Notes: generated by a model from the sequence alone, not told the origin. A DNA stretch of 33,401 bases from DATKEG01 sp035544515 (GCA_035544515.1 DATKEG010000228.1:1-33401); one strand, 5' to 3'. Shown: positions 14,359 through 22,830, counted from the first letter of the stretch. Numbers and translations: made by a program.

Positions 14359-15138
14359 ATGTCCCTACAGGACCTGCTGGACGTCGTTCCCTCGGATTCC
14401 GAGGAGCGCTCGCTCCTGCGCTGCATCGACTTCGACCGCCTGCCGCGCCACGTCGCCATCATCATGGACGGCAACGGGCGATGGGCGAAGCTGCGCCACA
14501 AGCGCCGGGTGGAGGGGCATCGCGCGGGCATCGACTCGGTGCGCGACGTGGTGGAGACCTCGGCCCGCCTCGGACTGCAGGTCCTGACCCTGTACGCCTT
14601 CTCCGTCGAGAACTGGAAGCGGCCCAAGACGGAAGTCTCGACGCTGATGGCGCTGCTCAAGCACTACCTGCGCCTGGAGCTCGACACCCTGCTCCGCAAC
14701 AACATCCGCTTCCAGGTCATCGGCCGCCCCGGCGAGCTGCCCGCGGACGTCCGGGACGAGCTCTCGCGCGGCATGGAGCGCACGCGCGAGTGCTCGGGCC
14801 TCCTCTTCAACATCGCCTTGAACTACGGCGGCCGCACCGAGATCACCGATGCCGTGCGCCGCCTGGTGGCCGACGTGCGGGCCGGCCGCGCCGTGGGCGA
14901 GATCGACGAGGCCACCGTCTCCTCCTACCTCTACACCGCGGGCCAGCCCGACCCCGACCTGCTCATCCGCACGAGCGGCGAGATGCGGCTGAGCAATTTC
15001 CTGCTCTGGCAGATCGCCTACGCGGAGATGTGGGTCACGGACGTCCTCTGGCCCGACTTCCGCCGCCGGCACCTCCTGCAGGCGGTGGCCGACTACCAGA
15101 AGCGCGAGCGCAGGTACGGCGGGATCACCCCCCCTTGA
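14359..15138 (+). CDS. uppS: Undecaprenyl diphosphate synthase (cis-prenyltransferase)
   Basis: Extends farnesyl diphosphate with isopentenyl diphosphate units to C55 undecaprenyl diphosphate, the lipid carrier for peptidoglycan and LPS. Conserved blocks are intact: HVAIIMDGNGRWA with catalytic Asp37, 'HRAGIDSVRDVV', 'LTLYAFSVENWKRP', 'NIALNYGGRTEI', and 'DLLIRTSGEMRLSNFLLWQ' followed by 'TDVLWPDF'. There is an extra N-terminal stretch of about 30 residues before the first block, common in this branch. A TAAGAT (14337-14342) 16 bases upstream might be a -10 box. It is followed 16 bases later by cdsA, the standard uppS-cdsA-dxr-rseP order. Confidence 0.96.
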   Translation: MSLQDLLDVVPSDSEERSLLRCIDFDRLPRHVAIIMDGNGRWAKLRHKRRVEGHRAGIDSVRDVVETSARLGLQVLTLYAFSVENWKRPKTEVSTLMALLKHYLRLELDTLLRNNIRFQVIGRPGELPADVRDELSRGMERTRECSGLLFNIALNYGGRTEITDAVRRLVADVRAGRAVGEIDEATVSSYLYTAGQPDPDLLIRTSGEMRLSNFLLWQIAYAEMWVTDVLWPDFRRRHLLQAVADYQKRERRYGGITPP

Positions 15139-15154
15139 GCGGCCGCCCGCGCTG

Positions 15155-15982
15155 ATGGGGACGACCTTCCGGGCCAACCTGGTCCGCCGGGTGGCGACGG
15201 CGGCCCTGGTGCTGCCGCTCCTGCTCGCCGGCCTGCTCCTCGGGCCGCCGTTCCTGGGCGCCGGCCTCATCCTGGCCGCGCTGCTCCTTGGGCTGTGGGA
15301 GTTCTTCGGCCTCATCGAGGCGCGGGGGCTCGCGCCGTATCGCGTCACCGGCGTGGTGGTGATGCTGGCCATCTTCGTCGAGGTCGTCACCCGGCTCGAC
15401 TGGGTGGGTCCGCCCCTGTGGCCGATGGTGGCGCTCGTGACCTTCACCGCGCTTCTGCTGCGCGTCGGCGACTTCGCCGCCACCGTCCCCGCGGCCGCCC
15501 TGACCCTTCTGGGCGCCACGTACCTGGGCGCGCTCGGGGGCACGGTCGCCGGCCTGCGCCTCCTGGAGCCCCAGGTCCTGGCACCGTGGCGCATCGTGCT
15601 GCTCCTCGCCATCGTCATGTCTTCGGATACCGTCGCCTTCTTCCTCGGCAGCGCGCTCGGACGCCGGAAGCTGGCGCCGGGCCTCTCGCCGGGCAAGACC
15701 GTCGAAGGCGCCGCCGGCGGCCTGGCGGGAGGCGTCCTGGGCGCGCTCGCGGTGTGGGCGGCGGGCCTGCCCGGGGTGCCCGCCTGGCACGCCGCCCTGC
15801 TCGGCTTCGCGGTGGCCGTCCTGGGCATGCTCGGCGACCTCCTGGAGAGCCTGCTCAAGCGCTGGGCGGGCGTGAAGGACTCCGGCCGCCTCTTCCCGGG
15901 CCACGGCGGCATGCTCGACCGCCTGGACAGCCTGCTCTTCGGCGCGCCCGTCCTCTACTACTACTTCTCGTCGGTGCGCTGA
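15155..15982 (+). CDS. cdsA: Phosphatidate cytidylyltransferase
   Basis: Converts phosphatidic acid and CTP to CDP-diacylglycerol, the branch point for phospholipids, in the inner membrane. The 275-residue protein is mostly hydrophobic, with about seven to eight predicted helices. It carries the family signature near the C-terminus: SLLKRWAGVKDSGRLFPGH, then GGMLDRLDS, with the KD, HGG and DR residues. The earlier 'SSDTVAFFLGSALGRRKL' and 'LSPGKTVEGA' blocks are present too. ATG at 15155 is used. A strong intrinsic terminator follows three bases after the stop, so the uppS-cdsA transcript may mostly end here before dxr. Confidence 0.94.
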   Translation: MGTTFRANLVRRVATAALVLPLLLAGLLLGPPFLGAGLILAALLLGLWEFFGLIEARGLAPYRVTGVVVMLAIFVEVVTRLDWVGPPLWPMVALVTFTALLLRVGDFAATVPAAALTLLGATYLGALGGTVAGLRLLEPQVLAPWRIVLLLAIVMSSDTVAFFLGSALGRRKLAPGLSPGKTVEGAAGGLAGGVLGALAVWAAGLPGVPAWHAALLGFAVAVLGMLGDLLESLLKRWAGVKDSGRLFPGHGGMLDRLDSLLFGAPVLYYYFSSVR

Positions 15983-15984
15983 GT

Positions 15985-16016
15985 CGCCCGGGTCGCGACG
16001 TCGCGCGGGCGTTTTT
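15985..16016 (+). terminator. Intrinsic terminator between cdsA and dxr
   Basis: Arms cgcccg (15985-15990) and cgggcg (16006-16011) enclose a 12-base perfect palindrome (cgcgacgtcgcg, 15994-16005) and are followed at once by ttttt (16012-16016) and further T-rich sequence. This is the shape of a rho-independent terminator on the plus strand. Confidence 0.7.
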
Positions 16017-16043
16017 CGCGGTTTTGGGCCAAACTTGGGGCGC

Positions 16044-17213
16044 ATGAAGGGCCTGTCCATCCTCGGCTCCACCGGCTCGGTGGGCACCAACGTCCTGCGG
16101 GTCGTGGACGCGTTCCCGGGTCGCTTCGCGGTCGTGGGGCTCTCCGCCGGCGGCAACGTCGAGCGGCTGGCCGAGCAGGTCGCGCGGCACCGGCCGCGGA
16201 TCGTCTCCGTGGCGACGCGGGAGGCGAGCGACGCGCTGGGCCGGCTGGTGGACCTGGGGGGAGTCCGCGTCGGCGTCGGTCGGGAAGGCGCGGTCGAGGT
16301 GGCCACGCACGCGGAGGCGCGTTTGGTGGTCGCCTCCGCGGTGGGGGCGGTGGGTCTGGTGCCGACGTACCGGGCGCTCGAGGCGGGCAAGGACGTGGCC
16401 CTCGCCAACAAGGAGACGCTGGTCATGGCCGGGGAGCTGATGGTGGCGCGGGCACGCGCGCAGGGCGCCCGGCTCGTCCCCATCGACAGCGAGCACTGCG
16501 CGCTGCACCAGTGCCTCGACGGCCGGCCGCCCGCGGAGGTGCGGCGGCTCGTGCTCACCGCCTCCGGCGGTCCGTTCCGCACGCGGCCGCGCGACACCTT
16601 CGGGACGGTCACGCGCGAGGAGGCGCTCCACCATCCCACCTGGAGCATGGGCCCGAAGATCACCATCGACTCGGCCACGCTGATGAACAAGGGGCTGGAG
16701 GTGATCGAGGCCCGGTGGCTCTTCGGCGTGAGCGCCGAGCGCGTGGGCGTGCTCATCCACCCGCAATCCGTGGTGCACTCGATGGTGGAGTTCGTGGACG
16801 GCACCGTCCTGGCCCAGCTCGGAGTGACGGACATGCGGCTGCCGATCCAGTACGCGCTGAGCTACCCCGAGCGCTGGGAGGCCGCCATCCCGGGCCTGGA
16901 CTTGACCAGGGCCTTCAGGCTCGATTTCGACGTGCCCGACCTCGAGCGCTTCCCGTGCCTGCCCCTGGCCTACCGGGCCCTCGAGAAGGGCGGCTCCATG
17001 CCCGCCGTCCTCAACGCGGCCAACGAGGAGGCGGTGGCCGCCTTCCTGGCCGGCCGCATCCCCTTCACCGCGATTCCGGAGTCGATCGAGGAGGTCATGG
17101 ACGGCCATCCGGGGTCCGAGGTTCGGGACCTGGAGGACGTGCTGGAGGCGGATGCCTGGGCCCGCCGCCGCTCGGCGGAGACCCTGGCTCGCCGCTCCGC
17201 GGCCGTCCAGTAG
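16044..17213 (+). CDS. dxr: 1-deoxy-D-xylulose 5-phosphate reductoisomerase
   Basis: Second step of the MEP isoprenoid pathway: rearranges and reduces DXP to 2-C-methyl-D-erythritol 4-phosphate with NADPH and a divalent metal; the fosmidomycin target. The 389-residue protein has the NADPH motif ILGSTGSVG (6-14), 'LANKETLVMAG', the metal-binding 'PIDSEHCALHQCL', 'TASGGPFR', the flexible loop 'HPTWSMGPKITIDSATLMNKGLE' region with HPTWSMG and MNKGLEVIEA, and the C-terminal 'VLNAANEEAV'. ATG at 16044 gives the usual start just before the dinucleotide fold. The upstream terminator implies its own promoter; only a weak CAAACT (16030-16035) eight bases before the ATG is seen. Confidence 0.96.
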   Translation: MKGLSILGSTGSVGTNVLRVVDAFPGRFAVVGLSAGGNVERLAEQVARHRPRIVSVATREASDALGRLVDLGGVRVGVGREGAVEVATHAEARLVVASAVGAVGLVPTYRALEAGKDVALANKETLVMAGELMVARARAQGARLVPIDSEHCALHQCLDGRPPAEVRRLVLTASGGPFRTRPRDTFGTVTREEALHHPTWSMGPKITIDSATLMNKGLEVIEARWLFGVSAERVGVLIHPQSVVHSMVEFVDGTVLAQLGVTDMRLPIQYALSYPERWEAAIPGLDLTRAFRLDFDVPDLERFPCLPLAYRALEKGGSMPAVLNAANEEAVAAFLAGRIPFTAIPESIEEVMDGHPGSEVRDLEDVLEADAWARRRSAETLARRSAAVQ

Positions 17214-17234
17214 AATCGCGTCCGGCCGCATCGG

Positions 17235-17240
17235 TATACT
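17235..17240 (+). promoter_or_regulatory. -10 element (TATACT) of rseP
   Basis: TATACT ends six bases before the rseP ATG at 17247, in the 33-base dxr-rseP gap. No ribosome-binding site fits between them and no -35 box is evident. The position predicts a transcript beginning at the start codon. Confidence 0.5.
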
Positions 17241-17246
17241 GTGGCG

Positions 17247-18569
17247 ATGGACTTCCTGACGAATACCGCCGCTTTCGTGGCGGTGCTCGGGCTCATGATC
17301 TTCTTCCACGAGTTCGGGCACTTCATCACCGCCAAGGCCTTCGGCATGCGCGTCTTCATCTTCTCCTTCGGCTTCGGCCCGCGGCTGCTCGGCGTCAAGT
17401 GGGGCGATACCGACCTGCGGGTCTCGGCCATCCCCCTCGGCGGGTACGTGAAGCTCGAAGGGGAGCCCGAGGACCACCTCAGCGAGGACACCAGTCGCCT
17501 GGGCGACGGCAAGGACTTTGGAGGGCGGCCGCGCTGGCAGCGCTTCCTCGTCTACCTGGCCGGGCCGCTGATGAACGGCGTGCTCACGGTGGGCGTGCTG
17601 ACCGCGCTGTACATGGTGGGCTTCCAGGTCGAGGCGAGCCTCTACGACCGCCCGGTCGTGGGGGCGGTGGCCGCCGGCTCGCCGGCGGAGCAGGCCGGCC
17701 TGCGCCCCGGCGACGAGATCGTCACCATCGACGGCGGGCTCGTGGCGACCTGGGAGGACGCGCAGTACGCCATCCTCATCCGGCCGGACGCCGCGGTGCG
17801 CCTGGGCCTGCGCCGTGGCGGCGAGGAGCGCGAGGTGGTGGTGCGCTCCACCTCGCGCGACGACGACAAGGTGGGGACGATCGGCGTCAGCCCGCTCGTC
17901 CGCGTGGGCCTGATCGTCCCCGGGTCTCCCGCCGAGCAGGCGGGCCTGCGGGCGGACGACGCCATCCTCCGCATCGGGGACACGGCCGTGGCGTCGTTCG
18001 GCGAGATCCCGGGCCTGGTCGCCGCCTCCGCGGGCCAGCCGCTGGCTTTCGAGGTCTGGCGCGCCGGGCAACCGCTCCGCCTCACCATCACGCCGCGCGA
18101 CGACGGCCAGGGACAGCGGGTCGGCATCGGCCCCAAGATGGTCGTGAAGAAGTTCTCCCTCTTCCCGGCCGCGGCCGAGGCCCTGCGCTGGTCGTGGAAC
18201 ATGACCAGGCAGACCTTCGAGGTGCTCGGCCGCCTGCTCACCGGCCAGATCTCGCCCAAGACGATGATGGGCCCGCTGGGCATCGCGAAGGCCTCGGGCG
18301 ACGCCGCCCGCGGCGGCATCGGCCCCCTCTTCTACCTGGTGGCCGTGATCAGCCTGCAGATCGGGATCTTGAACCTCTTCCCGCTGCCGCCGCTCGACGG
18401 CGGCCACCTGGCCATCCTGGCCGCGGAGAGCGTGGCCCGCCACGACTTCAGCATGAACGTGAAGGCGTGGCTCATGAACGCGGGCGCCATGGTCCTGTTC
18501 CTGTTGATAGGCCTGGTGTTGTATTCGGACCTGAGCAAGACGAGCCTGCTGGGCCGGTATCTGCCGTAG
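17247..18569 (+). CDS. rseP: RIP zinc metalloprotease (site-2 protease)
   Basis: Intramembrane M50 protease that cleaves anti-sigma factors and remnant signal peptides in the inner membrane. The zinc motif HEFGH lies at residues 21-25 in the first helix. Two PDZ domains follow, each with 'GSPAEQAGLR.GD/DD.I' (near residues 139 and 225), and the C-terminal 'NLFPLPPLDGGHL' supplies the second active-site Asp in the LDG motif. Four membrane helices are predicted; length 440 aa is normal for the two-PDZ type. ATG 17247 is preferred over the GTG six bases upstream. The uppS-cdsA-dxr-rseP order is conserved in many bacteria. The next gene is convergent, 52 bases away. Confidence 0.95.
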   Translation: MDFLTNTAAFVAVLGLMIFFHEFGHFITAKAFGMRVFIFSFGFGPRLLGVKWGDTDLRVSAIPLGGYVKLEGEPEDHLSEDTSRLGDGKDFGGRPRWQRFLVYLAGPLMNGVLTVGVLTALYMVGFQVEASLYDRPVVGAVAAGSPAEQAGLRPGDEIVTIDGGLVATWEDAQYAILIRPDAAVRLGLRRGGEEREVVVRSTSRDDDKVGTIGVSPLVRVGLIVPGSPAEQAGLRADDAILRIGDTAVASFGEIPGLVAASAGQPLAFEVWRAGQPLRLTITPRDDGQGQRVGIGPKMVVKKFSLFPAAAEALRWSWNMTRQTFEVLGRLLTGQISPKTMMGPLGIAKASGDAARGGIGPLFYLVAVISLQIGILNLFPLPPLDGGHLAILAAESVARHDFSMNVKAWLMNAGAMVLFLLIGLVLYSDLSKTSLLGRYLP

Positions 18570-18621
18570 ACGAGGCGAGTCGCGGCGCGGGACGACGTCG
18601 CGTGCGAACGACCCCGGGCGA

Positions 18622-18966
18622 CTACCGGTGCCAGACCGGCTTGAAGTCCGGGTCGAGCGAATACGCCTTGGCGAACAGCTCCGCGGCTCTCTGCTTCTCC
18701 GGATGGAAGGGCCGCTTCGGCTCCGCGATCTTGTAGACCGTGTAGGCCAGGTAGAACGTGGCGCCGGCGTCGTCCGGGCTGGCCTGCACCGCCTGCTCGA
18801 AGTGCTCCTGCGCGCGCGCGAAGCGGCGGCGCTTGAACTCCCTCAGGCCGGCGTCGATGTGGCTTTGCGGGGAGCCCGCGGCTTCCACCGCCGGCTCGGC
18901 CGGGGGGGCCGCTTCCTGGGCGGCGGGGATGACGGCAACGGCGAGGAACAGCGCGGCGAGCGTCAT
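18622..18966 (-). CDS. Small secreted TPR protein
   Basis: A 114-residue protein with a hydrophobic N-terminal signal ('LAALFLAVAVIPAAQEAAPP', cleavage likely after an Ala near 16). An Ala/Pro/Glu-rich linker leads to about two TPR-like helical repeats: 'DAGLREFKRRRFARAQEHFEQAVQASPDDAGA' and 'AAELFAKAYSLDPDFKPVW' are the relevant stretches, each ending in the 'P.D' turn. It would sit in the periplasm and bind a partner protein; the partner is unknown. The start is well supported: GGAGGAGG lies three bases before the ATG on the minus strand. It stands alone between the convergent rseP gene and the Asp-box gene. Confidence 0.75.
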   Translation of the reverse strand: MTLAALFLAVAVIPAAQEAAPPAEPAVEAAGSPQSHIDAGLREFKRRRFARAQEHFEQAVQASPDDAGATFYLAYTVYKIAEPKRPFHPEKQRAAELFAKAYSLDPDFKPVWHR

Positions 18967-19064
18967 GATCCTCCTCCAGTCCCGGACGTGGGCCGGGTCC
19001 CACTGCCGGGAAGTCTAGAACACGCGGACCGGACGACGGTGAGCCCGATCACGCCGCGGCGGCC

Positions 19065-21014
19065 TCAGGGCGAGCCCTCCCCCGTCGCGGCCGCCGGAGG
19101 CGGCATCAGCATGTGGACGCCGCCGGTGGGGGAGGCCGCCAGCACGCGCTCGGGCGACATGGGGTCGACGGCGAGCGTCCAGATGCGATCGCTGGCCAGG
19201 CCCTCGTGGGGGAGCCGGTCCCACGTCTCGCCGCCGTCCACGCTGCGGAACACGCCGCCCCAGGTGAAGTCGCTCGCGTACACGGTCCGGCCGTCGGGAT
19301 GGAAGGCCAGCCCGGTAATGTCGGCCAGCGGGATGCCGCCGGTGGCACGGGCCCAGGTCGCGCCGCCGTCGCGAGAGCGGTAGAGCCCGCGCGACGTGGT
19401 GGCGAAGACGACGGCGTCGTCGCCGGGCAGGAAGGCGAGGCGATGCGCCTCGCCGTCCCCCAGGCCGCTCGCCACCTGCGTCCATCGCTCGCCGCCGTCG
19501 AGGCTTTGGAAGATGCCCAGCGGCGTGGCCGCGAGGACGAGGCCGGGCTGCTTCGTGGAGGCGGCGAGCGCCAGCACCCTGCCCTGGCCCGTCAGCCCGA
19601 CGAGCGGCCGCTTCCAGGTCAGGCCGCCGTCCCGGCTGTGCGCGATCCCGTGCGAGGTCCCGGCGACGTAGCCGCCTCCTTGCAGCGCGACCAGGTCGTT
19701 GATCCTCGGGTGCAGCTCCACCGCGCCGGGCAGCACGCGCACGCGCTTCCAGGCCGCCGCCGGCCGGCTCCAGACGAAGGCGCCGGCATCGGTGCCCGCG
19801 ACGAGGGACTCCGCGTCGAACGCGAGCGAGAGCACCTCGCGCCCTTCGAGCCCCGCGCCGAGCCGGCTCCAGGGGCCGCCCGGACCCGGGGCGCTGAACA
19901 CGCCGCCGTGACGCCGGTCCCCCCAGATGCCGGCAAGCAGCCTCCCCCCCGTCGGCTCGAAGAGCATGCGCGACACGAACCGCTCCGAGAAGCCCTGGTT
20001 CGATGCCCTCCAGGTGCCGGCCGCGTCGTCGCTGCGCACGACACCGGCCCCTTCGGTGCCGAGCAGGACGATGCCGCCGGGGAGCGCGAGGATCGCGTTG
20101 ATGAGAAGGTCGTCGCGCGTGGCCAGGCGCCAGGCCGTGCCGCCGTCGTCGGACATCCAGACGCCCTGGATGGTCCCCGCGTAGAGGCGGTTCAGGTCGT
20201 CCGGGCTCTGCGCGAACGCGCGCGTGCGGCGGCTGGCCGAGGGGATGCCCCGGATGCGCGACCACTTCTGCGCGCCGTCGGTCGACCGGTAGATGCCCGA
20301 GCAGGCCGTGGCGAACACGGTCTGGTTGTTCGAACGGTCCACGGTCAGCGTCATCACGTCCGAGTCGTCGATCATCCCCGTATGGACCGGGTGCCACATG
20401 CGGCCGCCGTCGGTGGTCTTCCAGGGGAGGTGCCAGGTGCCGACGTAGATCACCCGCGGGTCCGCGGGGTCGACGGCCACGGAGCCGACGTTGCGCAGGT
20501 CGGGATGCCCTTCGGGCGTGATCCTCCGCCACGTCCGGCCGCCGTCGAGCGAGCGGAACACGCCGGTGAGGGTCCCCGCCACGATCAGGTTGGGGTTGGC
20601 AGGGGCGATGGCCAGCGCGCGCACCGACTCGCCGCGGATGCCCTCGAGGAGCGTGAACGTGCGCCCCCCGTCGGCGCTGCGCGCAATGCCTCCGCCCGGG
20701 CCGTGTACGTTCCAGTGGCCGGCGAGCACGACCCCGGCCGGGGTGACCACGAGGTCGTCCAGGCTGACGCCGCGAAGCGGGAAGCCGGGGCTCAGCCGTT
20801 GCCAGTGGCGGCCGGCGTCGTCCGAGCGGTACAGCACTCCGTCGGACGTGCCCAGGTAGACGCGCCGTGGATCGCGGGGGTCGGCCGCCAGCGACCGCAC
20901 GTCGCCGCCGGGCGGCCCCACGGGCACCCAGCTCTGTGCGCGTACGCCCGGCGTGGAGGCGAGGAGGAGGAGCGCTCCGACCAGTCCCGCCGTGGTCCGT
21001 CGTCGTGTTGTCAT
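19065..21014 (-). CDS. Secreted Asp-box (BNR/sortilin-like) repeat protein
   Basis: A 649-residue exported protein. A signal peptide occupies residues 1-26 (TTAGLVGALLLLAS..., cleavage after GVRA). The rest is a beta-propeller array: I count about eleven Asp-box repeats of the form S-x-D-x-G-x-x-W, for example RSDDAGRHWQ, RSADGGRTFT, RSLDGGRTWR, KTTDGGRMWH, QSLDGGERWT and RSVDGGETWD. They are spaced 40-60 residues apart and alternate with 'VYAGT...G(V/I)(F/Y)RS' strands. This pattern is shared by sortilin/Vps10-like, Ycf48-like and 'exo-alpha-sialidase' annotated proteins. No sialidase catalytic residues (Arg triad) are obvious, so a binding or assembly role is more likely. ATG 21014 gives a clean signal peptide; an upstream TTG (21032) is less likely. 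Confidence 0.85.
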   Translation of the reverse strand: MTTRRRTTAGLVGALLLLASTPGVRAQSWVPVGPPGGDVRSLAADPRDPRRVYLGTSDGVLYRSDDAGRHWQRLSPGFPLRGVSLDDLVVTPAGVVLAGHWNVHGPGGGIARSADGGRTFTLLEGIRGESVRALAIAPANPNLIVAGTLTGVFRSLDGGRTWRRITPEGHPDLRNVGSVAVDPADPRVIYVGTWHLPWKTTDGGRMWHPVHTGMIDDSDVMTLTVDRSNNQTVFATACSGIYRSTDGAQKWSRIRGIPSASRRTRAFAQSPDDLNRLYAGTIQGVWMSDDGGTAWRLATRDDLLINAILALPGGIVLLGTEGAGVVRSDDAAGTWRASNQGFSERFVSRMLFEPTGGRLLAGIWGDRRHGGVFSAPGPGGPWSRLGAGLEGREVLSLAFDAESLVAGTDAGAFVWSRPAAAWKRVRVLPGAVELHPRINDLVALQGGGYVAGTSHGIAHSRDGGLTWKRPLVGLTGQGRVLALAASTKQPGLVLAATPLGIFQSLDGGERWTQVASGLGDGEAHRLAFLPGDDAVVFATTSRGLYRSRDGGATWARATGGIPLADITGLAFHPDGRTVYASDFTWGGVFRSVDGGETWDRLPHEGLASDRIWTLAVDPMSPERVLAASPTGGVHMLMPPPAAATGEGSP

Positions 21015-21055
21015 CACGCTGCTAAGTGCCAAGTGTACCCGAGTTTATAAAGGAA

Positions 21056-21081
21056 GGGGCGCGGCCTTGCGGCCGCGCCCC
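21056..21081 (-). terminator. Intrinsic terminator of the OmpA-type gene
   Basis: A perfect 11-base stem (ggggcgcggcc / ggccgcgcccc; arms 21056-21066 and 21071-21081) has a four-base loop. Reading on the minus strand it is followed by ttcctttataa, and it lies 24 bases past the stop of the OmpA-type gene. Confidence 0.7.
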
Positions 21082-21104
21082 ACGACTTCCCTGGTGTGGA
21101 TCCG

Positions 21105-22796
21105 TTACTCGGGGGCGGTCGCGCCCTCCGGCACGAAGATGACCTCCACCCGGCGGTTGCGGGCCCGGGCGGCGGCGTCGGTGCCGCTGTCCAGCGGACG
21201 GGTGGCCGCCGCGCTGCGCGTGGTGATGCGCGACTCCTCGATGCCGCGCTCGCGGACGAGGTAGTCCTTCACCGCCTCGGCGCGCTGCCGGGCGATGACC
21301 TCGGGGAACCGCTCGCCGCTGTCGGCGTGTCCGACCACGATCACGCGGCTGCGCGGATCCTGGCGAAGACGGGTGGCGACGTCGTCCAGGCAGGCCTTGT
21401 CCACGTTGGTCAGCCGAGCCAGGTTGCGCGGGAACCCTCCGGCCACGCAGGTGGTGACGGAGACGATGGCAGGGGCCGCGGGCGTCCGCACCGTGCAGGT
21501 GGAACTGGCCGTGCCGCCGCGTCCGTCGCTCACGCGCACGGTGATCGTGGCGGAAGAGCCGGCGCTCATCCCGGTGCTGTCGAACGTCACGGACGGGCCG
21601 CTGCCCACGATCCGGCCGGCCGTGGCGCTCCACTCGTAGGTGAGGGTATCGCCGTCGGGATCGGAGGCGTTGGCGCGCACGCGCACGGTCTCACCCGGGG
21701 AGATCTCGGAGCGCTCGATCTCGCAGTTGACGGTCGGGTTGTTGTTCCCGGGCGGCGGGGGCGGCGGAACGGGCACGTGCACCGCGATCTCGCGGCAGGC
21801 GAAGCCGGGGTGGAAGCCGATCGAGATGTGCCGCCCGGTCCAGGTCCGCGAACCGGAGTTCAGCCCGCGGTCGTCGAAGTTGAGGTTCCAGGAGAGGGCG
21901 GGCCGGATGAAGATGCCGGGCCGGATCCAGAGCACGGGACCGACCACGAGGTCGAGCGGGTTGGTCTGCTCGAAGTCGTCGTCGCCGGTATAGGTGGTCT
22001 TCATCAGCTCGGCCTGGATCTGGAACCAGGTGCAGGCCGGCAGGTTCAACCCCACGGCCCACCGGAAGGCGTTGCCGATGTTGACGCCGTCGGGGTCGCC
22101 GTTCTGCACGAAGCCGACCGAGCCGTGGATGTCGAGCTTCTCGTCCAGGCTCTTGGAGATGATCAGATCGCCGCCCCAGGACACCTTGCCGGTGCCCAGG
22201 CCCTTGTTCTCGTCGGCGGTCGGGATCTTGACGAATCCGCGGACGGCCATGCCGATCGGGTCACCCAGGTAGTCGTTCAGGAAGCCGAACTTGGCGCCCA
22301 GCTTGATGTCGCCCACGCCGGTCTCCCAGGGCGTGCTCACGAACGGGTAGTCGTTCACGAACCCGGGCTGGAAGAGCGCGTCGGCGTCGAGGCGGTTCTG
22401 CAGCCCGAAGTTGCCGTAGAGCTCGAATCGGCTGGTGAGCCCGATGCCGAGCGATACGCCGTGGATCGAGATGTCCTCGTCCTTGGGATCGCGGTCCAGG
22501 TTGTCGCGGAACAGGCTGAAGGAGAACCGCCCCTTCGGCAGGGTGTAGGCCGTGGGCATGTGGAAGAGACCCGTGGTCCCTTCGTAGGTGGGAGTGGCGG
22601 GGTGCGCCTCGTACTCCCGATCGTCGACGTCGATCGTCCACGTCCTGACGTCCTCACGGGCGACCGTGGAGTGTCCCTCCATGGTGGTCGTGGTCTGTTG
22701 CTCCTCTCCGGCCGGCGGCGTCGTCTGTTGCGCCCACGCCGGGGCCGTCAGCGCGAGGAAGCCGCCGACCAGCCAGGTCGTCACTGCTCGTCTCAT
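21105..22796 (-). CDS. Outer-membrane beta-barrel / Ig-like (PKD) / OmpA-domain chimera
   Basis: A 563-residue envelope protein. Signal peptide 1-22 (cleavage after APAWA), then a Thr/Glu-rich linker. Next comes a long region of alternating amphipathic strands (about 60-340, e.g. 'FELYGNFGLQNRLD', 'DIKLGAKFGFLND', 'SWGGDLIISKSL') that reads as an outer-membrane barrel. A PPPPPPPG linker lies near 347. A PKD/cadherin-type Ig domain with 'ASDPDGDTLTYEWSATAG' runs about 355-450. The C-terminal OmpA peptidoglycan-binding domain (about 455-560) has 'VVGHADSGERFPEV', 'RQRAEAVKDYLV' and 'ARNRRVEVIFV'. It probably anchors the outer membrane to peptidoglycan and may form a pore. A strong AAGGAGG (22804-22810) lies seven bases before the ATG. 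The BON-domain gene is 34 bases upstream on the same strand. Confidence 0.87.
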   Translation of the reverse strand: MRRAVTTWLVGGFLALTAPAWAQQTTPPAGEEQQTTTTMEGHSTVAREDVRTWTIDVDDREYEAHPATPTYEGTTGLFHMPTAYTLPKGRFSFSLFRDNLDRDPKDEDISIHGVSLGIGLTSRFELYGNFGLQNRLDADALFQPGFVNDYPFVSTPWETGVGDIKLGAKFGFLNDYLGDPIGMAVRGFVKIPTADENKGLGTGKVSWGGDLIISKSLDEKLDIHGSVGFVQNGDPDGVNIGNAFRWAVGLNLPACTWFQIQAELMKTTYTGDDDFEQTNPLDLVVGPVLWIRPGIFIRPALSWNLNFDDRGLNSGSRTWTGRHISIGFHPGFACREIAVHVPVPPPPPPGNNNPTVNCEIERSEISPGETVRVRANASDPDGDTLTYEWSATAGRIVGSGPSVTFDSTGMSAGSSATITVRVSDGRGGTASSTCTVRTPAAPAIVSVTTCVAGGFPRNLARLTNVDKACLDDVATRLRQDPRSRVIVVGHADSGERFPEVIARQRAEAVKDYLVRERGIEESRITTRSAAATRPLDSGTDAAARARNRRVEVIFVPEGATAPE

Positions 22797-22830
22797 GAAA
22801 CGTCCTCCTTTTCGCTGCTGCGACTATAGC

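Noticed and set aside
18570..18621. Possible terminator in the rseP/TPR convergent gap
   Set aside because: Some self-complementary GC sequence resembles the cdsA terminator region, but no adequate stem with a T-run was found on either strand.
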